Shown: piece after piece, positions 1 to 6,142 of the stretch | How the letters are laid out: every line of letters starts with the position of its first letter | How positions within the stretch are numbered: the stretch's first letter is position 1 | Assembly (NCBI GenBank): GCA_031376305.1 | Contig: JANMDM010000278.1 | Span: 1-15,213, forward strand | Origin: TMP-24 sp031376305 | GTDB taxonomy: Bacteria; Pseudomonadota; Alphaproteobacteria; Rhodobacterales; Rhodobacteraceae | Direction of reading: 5' to 3' | DNA: 15,213 bases | Notes under the pieces: model-generated | What the model was told of the DNA's origin: nothing | Databases searched by the model: none | What the model saw: only the letters and a program-made list of their open reading frames with translations | Made by a program: the position numbers and the translations under genes

Positions 1-447
1 CTCCACGTCGTAACAAATCAGCAGACCCACCCTGAAACCACCGATCTCGAACAGGGTCGGCGGGGCTGCACTTTCGGAAAACTGACCCTTGTCGAGGTCG
101 CCAAACAAATGCGTCTTGCGGTAACAGGCCAATAGCTGGCCCTGCGCATCGAACGCCGCAGCTGCGTTGTAAACTGCCCCCTCCGACAGCTCGGGAAAAC
201 CCAGAATGATGGCCAAGCCGTTGGCTTTGGCAATGCCGGCCACCACCGTCAGCGCCGCCCCCGCCAGCGGTTCCGCCAGCCGCGCCACCTCGGGGGCGCC
301 AATGGCATAGCCGGTCAGAAACAGCTCTGGCACGATCAGCACTTCCGCGCCCTTGCCCCGCGCGGCCAATGCCATTCGGCCCAAAAGCTCCAGATTGCCT
401 TGCGGGGTATTCGGTTTCTCCGGCCCCTGAAAACACGCTATGCGCAT
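1..447 (-). CDS. Carbon-nitrogen hydrolase (nitrilase superfamily), N-terminal part
   Basis: This is the first 149 codons of an amidase-type member of the nitrilase superfamily; the rest lies beyond the left edge. These cytoplasmic enzymes hydrolyse non-peptide C-N bonds (amides, N-carbamoyl compounds or nitriles) with a Glu-Lys-Cys triad. All three triad motifs are visible: Glu in VPELFLTGY near residue 43, Lys in YRKTHLFG near residue 113, and Cys in LICYDVE near residue 147. The start is the ATG at 447, because an in-frame stop lies at 484-486 and no other start codon occurs between; the ribosome site (AGGCG) is weak. It resembles aliphatic amidases of the (R)-stereoselective amidase type more than true nitrilases, but substrate is not readable from this fragment. 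It lies 186 bp downstream of the ROK gene on the same strand, so it may or may not belong to that transcript. Confidence 0.88.
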   Translation of the reverse strand, partial: MRIACFQGPEKPNTPQGNLELLGRMALAARGKGAEVLIVPELFLTGYAIGAPEVARLAEPLAGAALTVVAGIAKANGLAIILGFPELSEGAVYNAAAAFDAQGQLLACYRKTHLFGDLDKGQFSESAAPPTLFEIGGFRVGLLICYDVE

Positions 448-508
448 AAAGTTTCGCCTGCTTTGTGTACCTTGATGAACAGTCTACGCGAGAAATCAGA
501 AACTGCCA

Positions 509-531
509 CCCTGCGGAAGGATCAGGCAGGG
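509..531 (+). other. Inverted repeat (hairpin) next to the plus-strand terminator
   Basis: CCCTGC at 509-514 and GCAGGG at 526-531 form a perfect 6-bp stem with an 11-nt loop. It abuts the terminator hairpin at 531-549, so a plus-strand transcript would end in two consecutive stem-loops. Confidence 0.45.
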
Positions 532-554
532 CAGCGAGCCCATCGCTGCTTTTT
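531..554 (+). terminator. Candidate intrinsic terminator, plus-strand orientation
   Basis: GCAGCGA (531-537), loop GCCCA, then TCGCTGC (543-549) give a perfect 7-bp GC-rich stem directly followed by five T residues (550-554). This is a textbook Rho-independent terminator on the plus strand. Both neighbouring genes are on the minus strand, and there the same DNA has the A-run before the stem, so it does not serve as their terminator. It may end an unannotated small RNA or block antisense transcription into the ROK gene. Confidence 0.6.
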
Positions 555-633
555 CGGATTTTGCCGTCCCCAATGGCGGCCGTCACCGCGACCGCTTTGC
601 ACACAAGTTTGTCTGATAAGTTCGCAGTTCAGC

Positions 634-1884
634 TCAGCCGTCACGAAGGGCCGCGTTCCCGTCGATCAGGTAGCGTTGCGACAGGGGAACCGCCGCTGCA
701 CCAAGGGATCGCGCCTGCGCCCCCACTGTACCCTCGCGGATCTGCGGCGGCGTCACGCCTGCCAAGTCCAGCCGGTTAAAGGCGGCCTGCGTGCGGCTGG
801 TGACCGCAGACCGCACCGCCTCGGGCATCCAACCGTCAATCACCACCGCCTCAAGTTCAAGCAAGGTTGCCGCAGACAGGATGGCGCTTGCCAAACCCTC
901 AGCGGCGGCATTCATCCAATCCGACAGCACCGCCTCGTTAACCTCCCAGTGATCCGGCCGTTCCCAAAGGCCCGCTGAGACGCCCCCCGCCGCCTCGATT
1001 GCATCGGCAAGCGTTGACAGAGAGGCCACCGAAAGCAAGCGCCGCATCCGACCGTCCACGCCGGGAACCGGCATCGGCCCAAGGCCCGCAGCATTGCCGG
1101 TGCGGCCTAAAAATAGCTGGCCGTTCAGCACCAGACCGCCGCCGATAAAATAGCCAAAATACACATACAGAAAATCCTTTGGCCGCTCTCCCGTGCCGAA
1201 AACCAGTTCAGCACCGCATGCAGAAGTGGCGTCATTTTGAATGTAGACAGGCATTCCAATGGCCGCCGTAAGTTCAGCCTGAATATCCCGAACCCGCCAG
1301 GCGTCCATTTCGGACTGGGGGGCACCGATCGCATCTACCCAGCTCCAGAGCTGAAACGGCATTGCCACGCCCATACCACTTATCCGGTCGCGCAAGGCGA
1401 TGGGCAGGCGGGCCATGAGTTTTGGCAACGCGGCGGTTACAAAGCCCACAACGGCACCTGGTGTCGGATAACGGTATACTTGCCGCTCACTCGCGCGCAC
1501 GCCGCCCAGAAAGTCGACCAGCACCAGATCGACAGACCGTCGCCCGATCTTCAGCCCTAAAAAGAACGCGCCATCCGCAGCCAGCGACATCGGCACCGAC
1601 GGCTGGCCGATCCGGCCGCGCACAGGCGCGCCGCGCAGCAAAAGCCCGTCCTGCTCTAGGGCCCGCATGATCACTGACACCGTCTGAGCCGACAATCCGC
1701 TGATCCGGGCTATTTCCGATTTTGCCAGCGCCCCCTGTTGGCGGACCAATGACAACACCAGCCGTTCGTTATGCGCGCGCATCCCCGATTGATTGGATCC
1801 GCGAAACCCCGCAGAATCGGCGACCGGTCGATCTGAGGCAAAATCCTGCATACGTCTTACCGCGCCTTGTTCATGTTCGATCAA
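634..1884 (-). CDS. frcR: ROK-family transcriptional regulator, probable repressor of the frc sugar locus
   Basis: This 416-residue cytoplasmic protein has a MarR-like winged helix-turn-helix at about residues 36-90 (IARISGLSAQTVSVIMRALE) followed by a ROK domain. The ROK fold is seen in YFGYFIGGGLVLNG (about 242-255), GRTGNAAGLGPMPV (260-273) and the NDA motif (217-219). The kinase phosphate loop near 109-124 is degenerate (GLKIGRRSVDLVLVD), and the Cys-rich zinc motif of many ROK proteins is absent, so it should bind sugar as an effector and not act as a kinase. ROK regulators typically repress sugar operons until the sugar or its phosphate binds. The start ATG (1882-1884) overlaps the stop of the mutarotase gene as ATGA, indicating translational coupling. 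The symbol rests on family and on position next to frcBCAK; the family call is much firmer than the symbol. Confidence 0.88.
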   Translation of the reverse strand: MIEHEQGAVRRMQDFASDRPVADSAGFRGSNQSGMRAHNERLVLSLVRQQGALAKSEIARISGLSAQTVSVIMRALEQDGLLLRGAPVRGRIGQPSVPMSLAADGAFFLGLKIGRRSVDLVLVDFLGGVRASERQVYRYPTPGAVVGFVTAALPKLMARLPIALRDRISGMGVAMPFQLWSWVDAIGAPQSEMDAWRVRDIQAELTAAIGMPVYIQNDATSACGAELVFGTGERPKDFLYVYFGYFIGGGLVLNGQLFLGRTGNAAGLGPMPVPGVDGRMRRLLSVASLSTLADAIEAAGGVSAGLWERPDHWEVNEAVLSDWMNAAAEGLASAILSAATLLELEAVVIDGWMPEAVRSAVTSRTQAAFNRLDLAGVTPPQIREGTVGAQARSLGAAAVPLSQRYLIDGNAALRDG

Positions 1885-2321
1885 CTGCTGCCGGGCGCGT
1901 CGATCACGCCCTTACGGAGGATCACATTGGCATAGTGATGCAGCTCACTGCTGGCAACGATCGTATGCGCCGCCCGAATCCGTGGATAAAGCGCATCGCC
2001 AATCAACGGAGTCATCGATACCCCCGGCGCCATCACGGCGCAGAGATCGTCGATCTGGCAATGAATGGCCGCCCGCACCGCAGGATTGCCGTCAGGCGAT
2101 GCCCGAAACAGGGCCTGAGACACGGAGCGGTCCACCGGCATCACCTGCAAAATTGCGGAAAGCAACGCCAAAACGCCATGCCCATCCGCCCGCACCAGAC
2201 GGCGCGCATGCTCATGGGCCGGATAGTTACCGTCTACTATGGCAATCTCGTCGCCATGCCCCATCGCTCGCAAAGCATAAAGCAGGTCCGGACCCAGTAT
2301 GGCAGGTATTCCGATCAGCAT
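1881..2321 (-). CDS. fucU: RbsD/FucU-family sugar mutarotase
   Basis: A 146-residue protein of the RbsD/FucU family, cytoplasmic enzymes that speed interconversion of anomeric or pyranose/furanose sugar forms. Family marks are MGHGDEIAIVD at 20-30 with the catalytic-type His22, the PAHEHARRLVRADG stretch at 34-47, and the C-terminal YANVILRKGV with Tyr130 and Asn132; length is normal for FucU. The start ATG at 2321 is preceded by AAGGGG five bases away. It is the first gene of the leftward transcript, coupled to the ROK regulator and divergent from frcB, so it probably acts on the sugar imported by FrcBCA. The sequence separates FucU from RbsD only loosely: it looks more FucU-like, but fructose, ribose and fucose are all possible substrates. 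Confidence 0.88.
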   Translation of the reverse strand: MLIGIPAILGPDLLYALRAMGHGDEIAIVDGNYPAHEHARRLVRADGHGVLALLSAILQVMPVDRSVSQALFRASPDGNPAVRAAIHCQIDDLCAVMAPGVSMTPLIGDALYPRIRAAHTIVASSELHHYANVILRKGVIDAPGSS

Positions 2322-2351
2322 ATGCGCCCCTTGGATTTTACATGCGCCAAA

Positions 2352-2370
2352 ACCCTGGAAGGTTCAGGGT
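2352..2370. promoter_or_regulatory. Inverted repeat in the fucU leader
   Basis: ACCCTG (2352-2357) and CAGGGT (2365-2370) are perfect 6-bp arms separated by 7 nt. A second nested pair, AACC and GGTT, lies inside. It sits 31-49 nt upstream of the fucU start, in the likely 5' leader. It could be an operator or an RNA hairpin; nothing distinguishes the two. Confidence 0.35.
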
Positions 2371-2406
2371 GACGGATTGGTAAAGACTGCGGGGGATCGC
2401 CCGCGT

Positions 2407-2444
2407 TGTCAATATTAATTCAGAGTGATTTATTTAACTTGACG
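2407..2444. promoter_or_regulatory. Divergent fucU/frcB promoter region with candidate ROK operator
   Basis: An exact TTGACA lies on the minus strand (2407-2412) and a TTGACG on the plus strand (2439-2444), pointing away from each other as -35 boxes for fucU-ROK and frcBCAK. The 26 bp between them are very AT-rich and hold TTAATT (2415-2420) and TTATTTAA (2430-2437). The segment is imperfectly palindromic through its GTCAA...TTGAC ends. ROK proteins often bind AT-rich palindromes, so one operator could control both directions. Good -10 boxes are not evident on either side, which limits confidence. Confidence 0.45.
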
Positions 2445-2478
2445 CGCCGCCGGGAATCAGCTTTTCTAGCGGTATCGC

Positions 2479-2520
2479 GGGGCGAAATACGCTGGCGAAA
2501 AGTTTTTCGTACGGGGCGAA
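2479..2520 (+). promoter_or_regulatory. frcB leader: palindrome plus GGCGAA direct repeats
   Basis: The palindrome CGAAAAGTTTTTCG (2496-2509, 6-bp arms around GT) is flanked by two exact GGGGCGAA copies (2479-2486 and 2513-2520). A third GGCGAA lies at 2494-2499. The cluster sits between the probable -35 and the frcB ribosome site. It could bind a second regulator or fold in the mRNA leader; function is unknown. Confidence 0.35.
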
Positions 2521-2535
2521 TGCCCTATCATCCTT

Positions 2536-2542
2536 GGGAGGA
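2536..2542 (+). promoter_or_regulatory. frcB: frcB ribosome-binding site
   Basis: GGGAGGA six bases before the ATG at 2549. It decides the start: an in-frame TTG at 2534 overlaps this site and would add five residues before the signal peptide. Confidence 0.85.
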
Positions 2543-2548
2543 CTACCA

Positions 2549-3556
2549 ATGAAACTTAAAGCAGCCCTATTGGGCGCTGCCGCAGTAGCGGTGTTTGCGA
2601 GTGCCGCTTCTGCCGCTGACCTTGCTTGCCTGATCACCAAAAACAACACCAACGCGTTCTTTGTGAAGATGAAAGAAGGCGCAGAAGCCGCTGCAACCGC
2701 TGCTGGCATGGATTTCCAAGCCTATGCAGGCGAAAAAGACGGCGATTCTGCACCGCAGATCACCGCGATTGAAAACTGTGTTGCCGCCGGCGCCAAGGGT
2801 ATCTTGATCACGCCGTCGGACGACGCGGTCGGGCCGGCTTTGAAAGAAGCTCGCGCTGCTGGCATTCTGGTTATCGCCCTTGATACCCCGCTTGCAGATG
2901 CCGAAGCACAGGACATGACCTTTGCGACCGACAACTTTGAAGCTGGCCTGTTGATCGGTAAATGGGCGGCTGCCACGATGGGCGACGCTGCTGCGACCGC
3001 CAAGATCGGCATGTTGGACATCAACAAAAACAACATCTCTGTTGACGTTGCGCGTGACACCGGGTTCTTGGTTGGCTTCGGCATCGAAGTGCCTGACCTG
3101 AAAGTTATGGGTTCGGAAACCGACACTCGCGTAATTGGCCACGAGCAATCGGACGCCAACGCTGCTGGCGGCGTGACAGCAGTTGAAAACCTGTTGGCCA
3201 AAGACCCGGATATGAACGTGGTGTACACGATCAACGAACCGGCTGCTGATGGTGCCTTCCAGGCGCTGACCGCTGCTGGCAAAACCGGCGTGTTGGTGGT
3301 TTCGGTTGACGGTGGTTGCCCAGGTATCGCTTCGGTCAAGGCCGGCGTGATCGGCGCCACCTCACAGCAATACCCACTGAAGATGGCCGCTTTGGGCATC
3401 GACGCAATTGCAGCTTATGCCAAAGACGGTACCAAGCCAGTGGCTTCCGAAGGCCTGACCTTCTTCAACACAGGCGTAAACCTTGTGACAGACAAGCCAG
3501 CCGCTGGTGTTGACAGCATCGACAGCACCAAAGGCACCGAGCTTTGCTGGGGCTAA
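2549..3556 (+). CDS. frcB: Periplasmic sugar-binding protein of an FrcBCA-type ABC transporter
   Basis: A 335-residue periplasmic binding protein of the ribose/fructose class (Peripla_BP_4 fold). It captures the sugar and delivers it to FrcC. A Sec signal peptide fills residues 1-22 (MKLK, hydrophobic core, ASA cleavage). The mature part opens with CLITKNNTNAFFVKMKEGAEAAA, followed by GAKGILITPSDDAV, the hinge-region DTPLAD and VVYTINEPAADGAFQAL, all typical of FrcB-like proteins. Cys27 and a Cys three residues from the C terminus (TELCWG) could pair in a disulfide. Codon use is unlike that of its neighbours, with many GCT, GTT and AAA codons and lower GC, as in very highly expressed genes. 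It heads the operon and is separated from frcC by a strong hairpin. The family is known to carry fructose, mannose and ribose; the exact sugar here is inferred. Confidence 0.9.
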   Translation: MKLKAALLGAAAVAVFASAASAADLACLITKNNTNAFFVKMKEGAEAAATAAGMDFQAYAGEKDGDSAPQITAIENCVAAGAKGILITPSDDAVGPALKEARAAGILVIALDTPLADAEAQDMTFATDNFEAGLLIGKWAAATMGDAAATAKIGMLDINKNNISVDVARDTGFLVGFGIEVPDLKVMGSETDTRVIGHEQSDANAAGGVTAVENLLAKDPDMNVVYTINEPAADGAFQALTAAGKTGVLVVSVDGGCPGIASVKAGVIGATSQQYPLKMAALGIDAIAAYAKDGTKPVASEGLTFFNTGVNLVTDKPAAGVDSIDSTKGTELCWG

Positions 3557-3584
3557 ACTGACCTAACAAAATGTTGATTAAGCG

Positions 3585-3608
3585 AAGGGCGACGTTACAG
3601 TCGCCCTT
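3585..3608 (+). terminator. frcB-frcC intercistronic hairpin (partial terminator or mRNA stabiliser)
   Basis: AAGGGCGAC (3585-3593), loop GTTACA, then GTCGCCCTT (3600-3608) form a perfect 9-bp stem. The T-run is short (TTTGTAT), so read-through is expected. Such hairpins after binding-protein genes commonly protect the upstream message and lower expression of permease and ATPase. Confidence 0.7.
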
Positions 3609-3667
3609 TGTATATCCGGCGCAGAGTTGCGCTGCATATCCATATCAAAGGAGGGGCGGTTGACGCG

Positions 3668-4747
3668 ATGAGCGACCAAGGGGCACCAACAAAAACCATT
3701 TCTGATTTTGAGGCCAAGCTGGCGCAAGCGGATACATCCGTTGCAAGCTTTGCCAAGGACGACAAAACACTGACCCATATGGCGCGGTCGTTCCTACGGT
3801 CTTATCCGACATCCATTCCGACACTTGTGCTGATACTGAGCGTGATTGCGTTCGGCATCATTGCGCCGCGGTTTCTGGGTGCAGGGGCGATTTCGACAGT
3901 TCTTCAACAGGTTACGGTGACTGGTATCGTCGCCATCGCGCAGACACTGGTGATTTTGACGGCAGGGATTGACCTGTCGGTCGCTGCCATTCTTGTCGTA
4001 TCGTCGCTGGTGATGGGCAATCTTGCGGTCAATCATGGGGTGTCACTGCCGATTGCCATTGCGGTGGGCATGTTCACCGGGGCCGCAATGGGCTGGATCA
4101 ACGGGGTGTTGGTGGCCTTTGTAAAGCTGCCGCCGTTTATCGTGACGCTTGGCACACTGTCGGTCTTTACCGCGTTGAAACTTTGGTACTCGCATTCGGA
4201 ATCCATCCGCAACGTGGATATCAGCGATAAGGCACCCGGCCTGTTGTGGTTTGGTGAGGCGATAAGGTTTGGCGCGTTCAAGCTGACCTATGGGTCGGTG
4301 TCGCTGATCGTGTTGACGGCGATTGTCTGGTATGTGCTGACGCAAACTGCCTGGGGGCGGCATGTACATGCCATTGGCGATGATCCCGATGCGGCGATGC
4401 TATCGGGCATTCGCAGCAACCGCACGCTGGTATCGGTTTATACCGTGGCAGGCCTGATTTGCGGTTTTGCGGCTTGGGTGTCAATTGGGCGCGTCGGATC
4501 TGTTTCGCCGATCTCGTTTGATACGGTAAACCTTGGGTCGATCACCGCTGTGGTGATCGGTGGTACCTCGCTGTTTGGCGGGCGCGGGTCGATCATCGGC
4601 TCGGTTCTGGGTGCGATGATTGTGGGTGTGTTCAATACCGTCCTGTCTTTGGCGGGCGTCGATGACTACTGGCAAATGTTTGCGGCGGGCAATCTTGTGA
4701 TCATCGCAGTTGCACTGGACCAATGGCTGCGGAGGGCTTCGCAATGA
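3668..4747 (+). CDS. frcC: Sugar ABC transporter permease (FrcC type)
   Basis: A 359-residue inner-membrane permease of the BPD_transp_2 (ribose/xylose/fructose) family, with a hydrophilic N-terminal stretch of about 45 residues and then many hydrophobic segments. Family marks are the LTAGIDLSVAAILVVSSLV segment near residue 100-118, LGTLSVFTALK, AIGDDPDAAMLSGI, the cytoplasmic loop that meets the ATPase, and VIGGTSLFGGRGSIIGSVLGA. The start ATG at 3668 is chosen because an in-frame open stretch runs upstream to 3608, but that segment lies in the terminator hairpin and lacks a ribosome site, whereas GGAGG/GGGCGG precedes 3668. The stop overlaps the ATPase start as ATGA. Confidence 0.9.
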   Translation: MSDQGAPTKTISDFEAKLAQADTSVASFAKDDKTLTHMARSFLRSYPTSIPTLVLILSVIAFGIIAPRFLGAGAISTVLQQVTVTGIVAIAQTLVILTAGIDLSVAAILVVSSLVMGNLAVNHGVSLPIAIAVGMFTGAAMGWINGVLVAFVKLPPFIVTLGTLSVFTALKLWYSHSESIRNVDISDKAPGLLWFGEAIRFGAFKLTYGSVSLIVLTAIVWYVLTQTAWGRHVHAIGDDPDAAMLSGIRSNRTLVSVYTVAGLICGFAAWVSIGRVGSVSPISFDTVNLGSITAVVIGGTSLFGGRGSIIGSVLGAMIVGVFNTVLSLAGVDDYWQMFAAGNLVIIAVALDQWLRRASQ

Positions 4748-5529
4748 GTGATATAAAACCAATCCTGACCTGCCGTGGCTTGATGAAGCGTTACGGCACC
4801 GTGGTGGCGATGAACGGCGCGGATTTCGATCTGTATCCAGGCGAGATTACCGCGGTGATCGGTGATAACGGTGCTGGCAAATCGACCTTGATCAAAGCGA
4901 TTGCCGGGGCCGTGACCCCCGACCACGGCGAGATCACGCTGGAAGGCCAGACTGTGCATTTCAAATCGCCGCAGGATGCCCGGAATTTGGGCATTGAAAC
5001 GGTGTATCAGAACCTTGCCATGTCACCGGCCTTGTCGATTGCCGATAACATGTTTCTGGGGCGCGAATGGCGCAAACCGGGGATCATGGGGTCTGTGTTT
5101 CGCCAGATGGATCGCGCGCGGATGGAAAAGTTTGCGCGCGATAAGCTGTCAGAGCTGGGCCTGATGACGATCCAAAGCATCAATGTGGCTGTGGAATCCT
5201 TGTCGGGTGGCCAGCGTCAGGGGGTGGCGGTCGCGCGCGCCGCGGCGTTTGGATCAAAAGTCGTGATCCTCGACGAACCCACCGCGGCGCTGGGTGTCAA
5301 GGAAAGCCGGCGGGTGCTGGAACTGATCCGCGACGTGCGTTCGCGCGGGATTCCGATCATCCTGATCAGCCACAACATGCCGCATGTGTTTGAGGTGGCG
5401 GACCGTATCCACATCCACCGTCTGGGGCGGCGCCTGTGCGTGATTGATCCGAGAGACCACAGCATGTCCGACGCTGTGGCCTATATGACCGGCGCAAAAC
5501 TGCCCGAAGGTCTGTTGGCAGAAGCATGA
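4744..5529 (+). CDS. frcA: Sugar ABC transporter ATPase, single nucleotide-binding domain (FrcA type)
   Basis: A 261-residue ATPase that energises FrcC. Walker A GDNGAGKS is at 40-47, the Q-loop region at VYQN 87-90, signature LSGGQ at 153-157, Walker B VVILDE at 173-178 and the H-loop His at 210. It is one half the size of RbsA/XylG-type proteins with two ATPase domains; the single-domain form is characteristic of FrcA, so the active unit is expected to contain two copies. The start ATG at 4744 overlaps the frcC stop; an upstream in-frame start inside frcC is less likely. The stop overlaps frcK as ATGA. Confidence 0.9.
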   Translation: MSDIKPILTCRGLMKRYGTVVAMNGADFDLYPGEITAVIGDNGAGKSTLIKAIAGAVTPDHGEITLEGQTVHFKSPQDARNLGIETVYQNLAMSPALSIADNMFLGREWRKPGIMGSVFRQMDRARMEKFARDKLSELGLMTIQSINVAVESLSGGQRQGVAVARAAAFGSKVVILDEPTAALGVKESRRVLELIRDVRSRGIPIILISHNMPHVFEVADRIHIHRLGRRLCVIDPRDHSMSDAVAYMTGAKLPEGLLAEA

Positions 5530-6134
5530 CTGCGTCCGAGCTTGCCGATCTGATCCGTGAACGGGCCATTGGCCGGGCGCGGTTCCTGATCGGTATTGCC
5601 GGACCGCCGGGGGCGGGAAAATCGGCCCTTGCCGCCAATTTGGTCCAAGAGCTTGGCGCCGGTGCCAAGGTGGTGCCGATGGACGGCTTTCACTACGACG
5701 ATGCAGTGCTTGGGGTCCGGGGTTTGCAGTCGCGAAAGGGTGCCCCTGAAACCTATGATGTCGAAGGCTTCCTGCATTTGATTGCGCGCTTGCGATCCGG
5801 TGCCGAAGTTGCAATCCCCGTCTTTGACCGCAGTATTGAGCTGTCACGCGCCGCTGCGGATGTCGTGACCTTATCCGACAGGCTTCTGGTTATTGAAGGC
5901 AATTACCTGCTCTTGAACGACCCGCCTTGGGGTGATCTTGCCCCAAGGTTTGATCTGACGGTTTTCATCGACGTGCCCGAACCCGAACTTGAACGCAGAT
6001 TGCAGCAACGCTGGGCCGATCATGGCAAGTCCATCGCAGAGGCGCGCGTCTGGATCGACACCAACGATCTTCCCAATATCCGACGTGTAAAACAAGGCTC
6101 GCGCCCTGCCGATGTTGTGGTCCGCTGGCACTGA
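5526..6134 (+). CDS. frcK: P-loop kinase of the uridine kinase/pantothenate kinase-like family (FrcK)
   Basis: A 202-residue cytoplasmic P-loop kinase. Walker A GPPGAGKS is at 26-33, followed by PMDGFHYDD (51-59), RKGAPETYDVEGF (70-82) and IEGNYLLL (123-130), all typical of the uridine kinase/phosphoribulokinase group. The protein is homologous in type to FrcK, the last gene of frcBCAK in Sinorhizobium, and likely phosphorylates the imported sugar or a derivative. It is not related to PfkB or ROK fructokinases. It is translationally coupled to frcA. Its stop at 6132-6134 lies only eight bases from the convergent ATPase gene, with no visible terminator between. Family is certain; the phosphate acceptor is not shown. 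Confidence 0.85.
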   Translation: MTASELADLIRERAIGRARFLIGIAGPPGAGKSALAANLVQELGAGAKVVPMDGFHYDDAVLGVRGLQSRKGAPETYDVEGFLHLIARLRSGAEVAIPVFDRSIELSRAAADVVTLSDRLLVIEGNYLLLNDPPWGDLAPRFDLTVFIDVPEPELERRLQQRWADHGKSIAEARVWIDTNDLPNIRRVKQGSRPADVVVRWH

Positions 6135-6142
6135 CGAACAGA

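Noticed and set aside
18..233. 71-codon minus-strand frame at the left edge
   Set aside because: It is out of frame with the amidase, whose frame runs from 447 to position 1 and carries all three catalytic motifs.
400..978. Plus-strand frame spanning the amidase start, the gap and the ROK gene end
   Set aside because: It runs through the terminator hairpins and antisense to ROK coding sequence, and it has no recognisable domain.
2389..2404. GCGGG/CCCGC inverted repeat near the fucU promoter
   Set aside because: Only five base pairs of plain GC sequence with no T-run or repeat partner; this is common by chance in GC-rich DNA.
2567..3399. Two overlapping minus-strand frames inside frcB
   Set aside because: frcB has a signal peptide, binding-protein motifs and a good ribosome site over the whole length; the minus-strand frames show none of these.
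3608..3667. 20-codon upstream extension of frcC
   Set aside because: It starts at the end of the intercistronic hairpin without a ribosome site, while ATG 3668 is preceded by a purine-rich site and gives a normal family N terminus.
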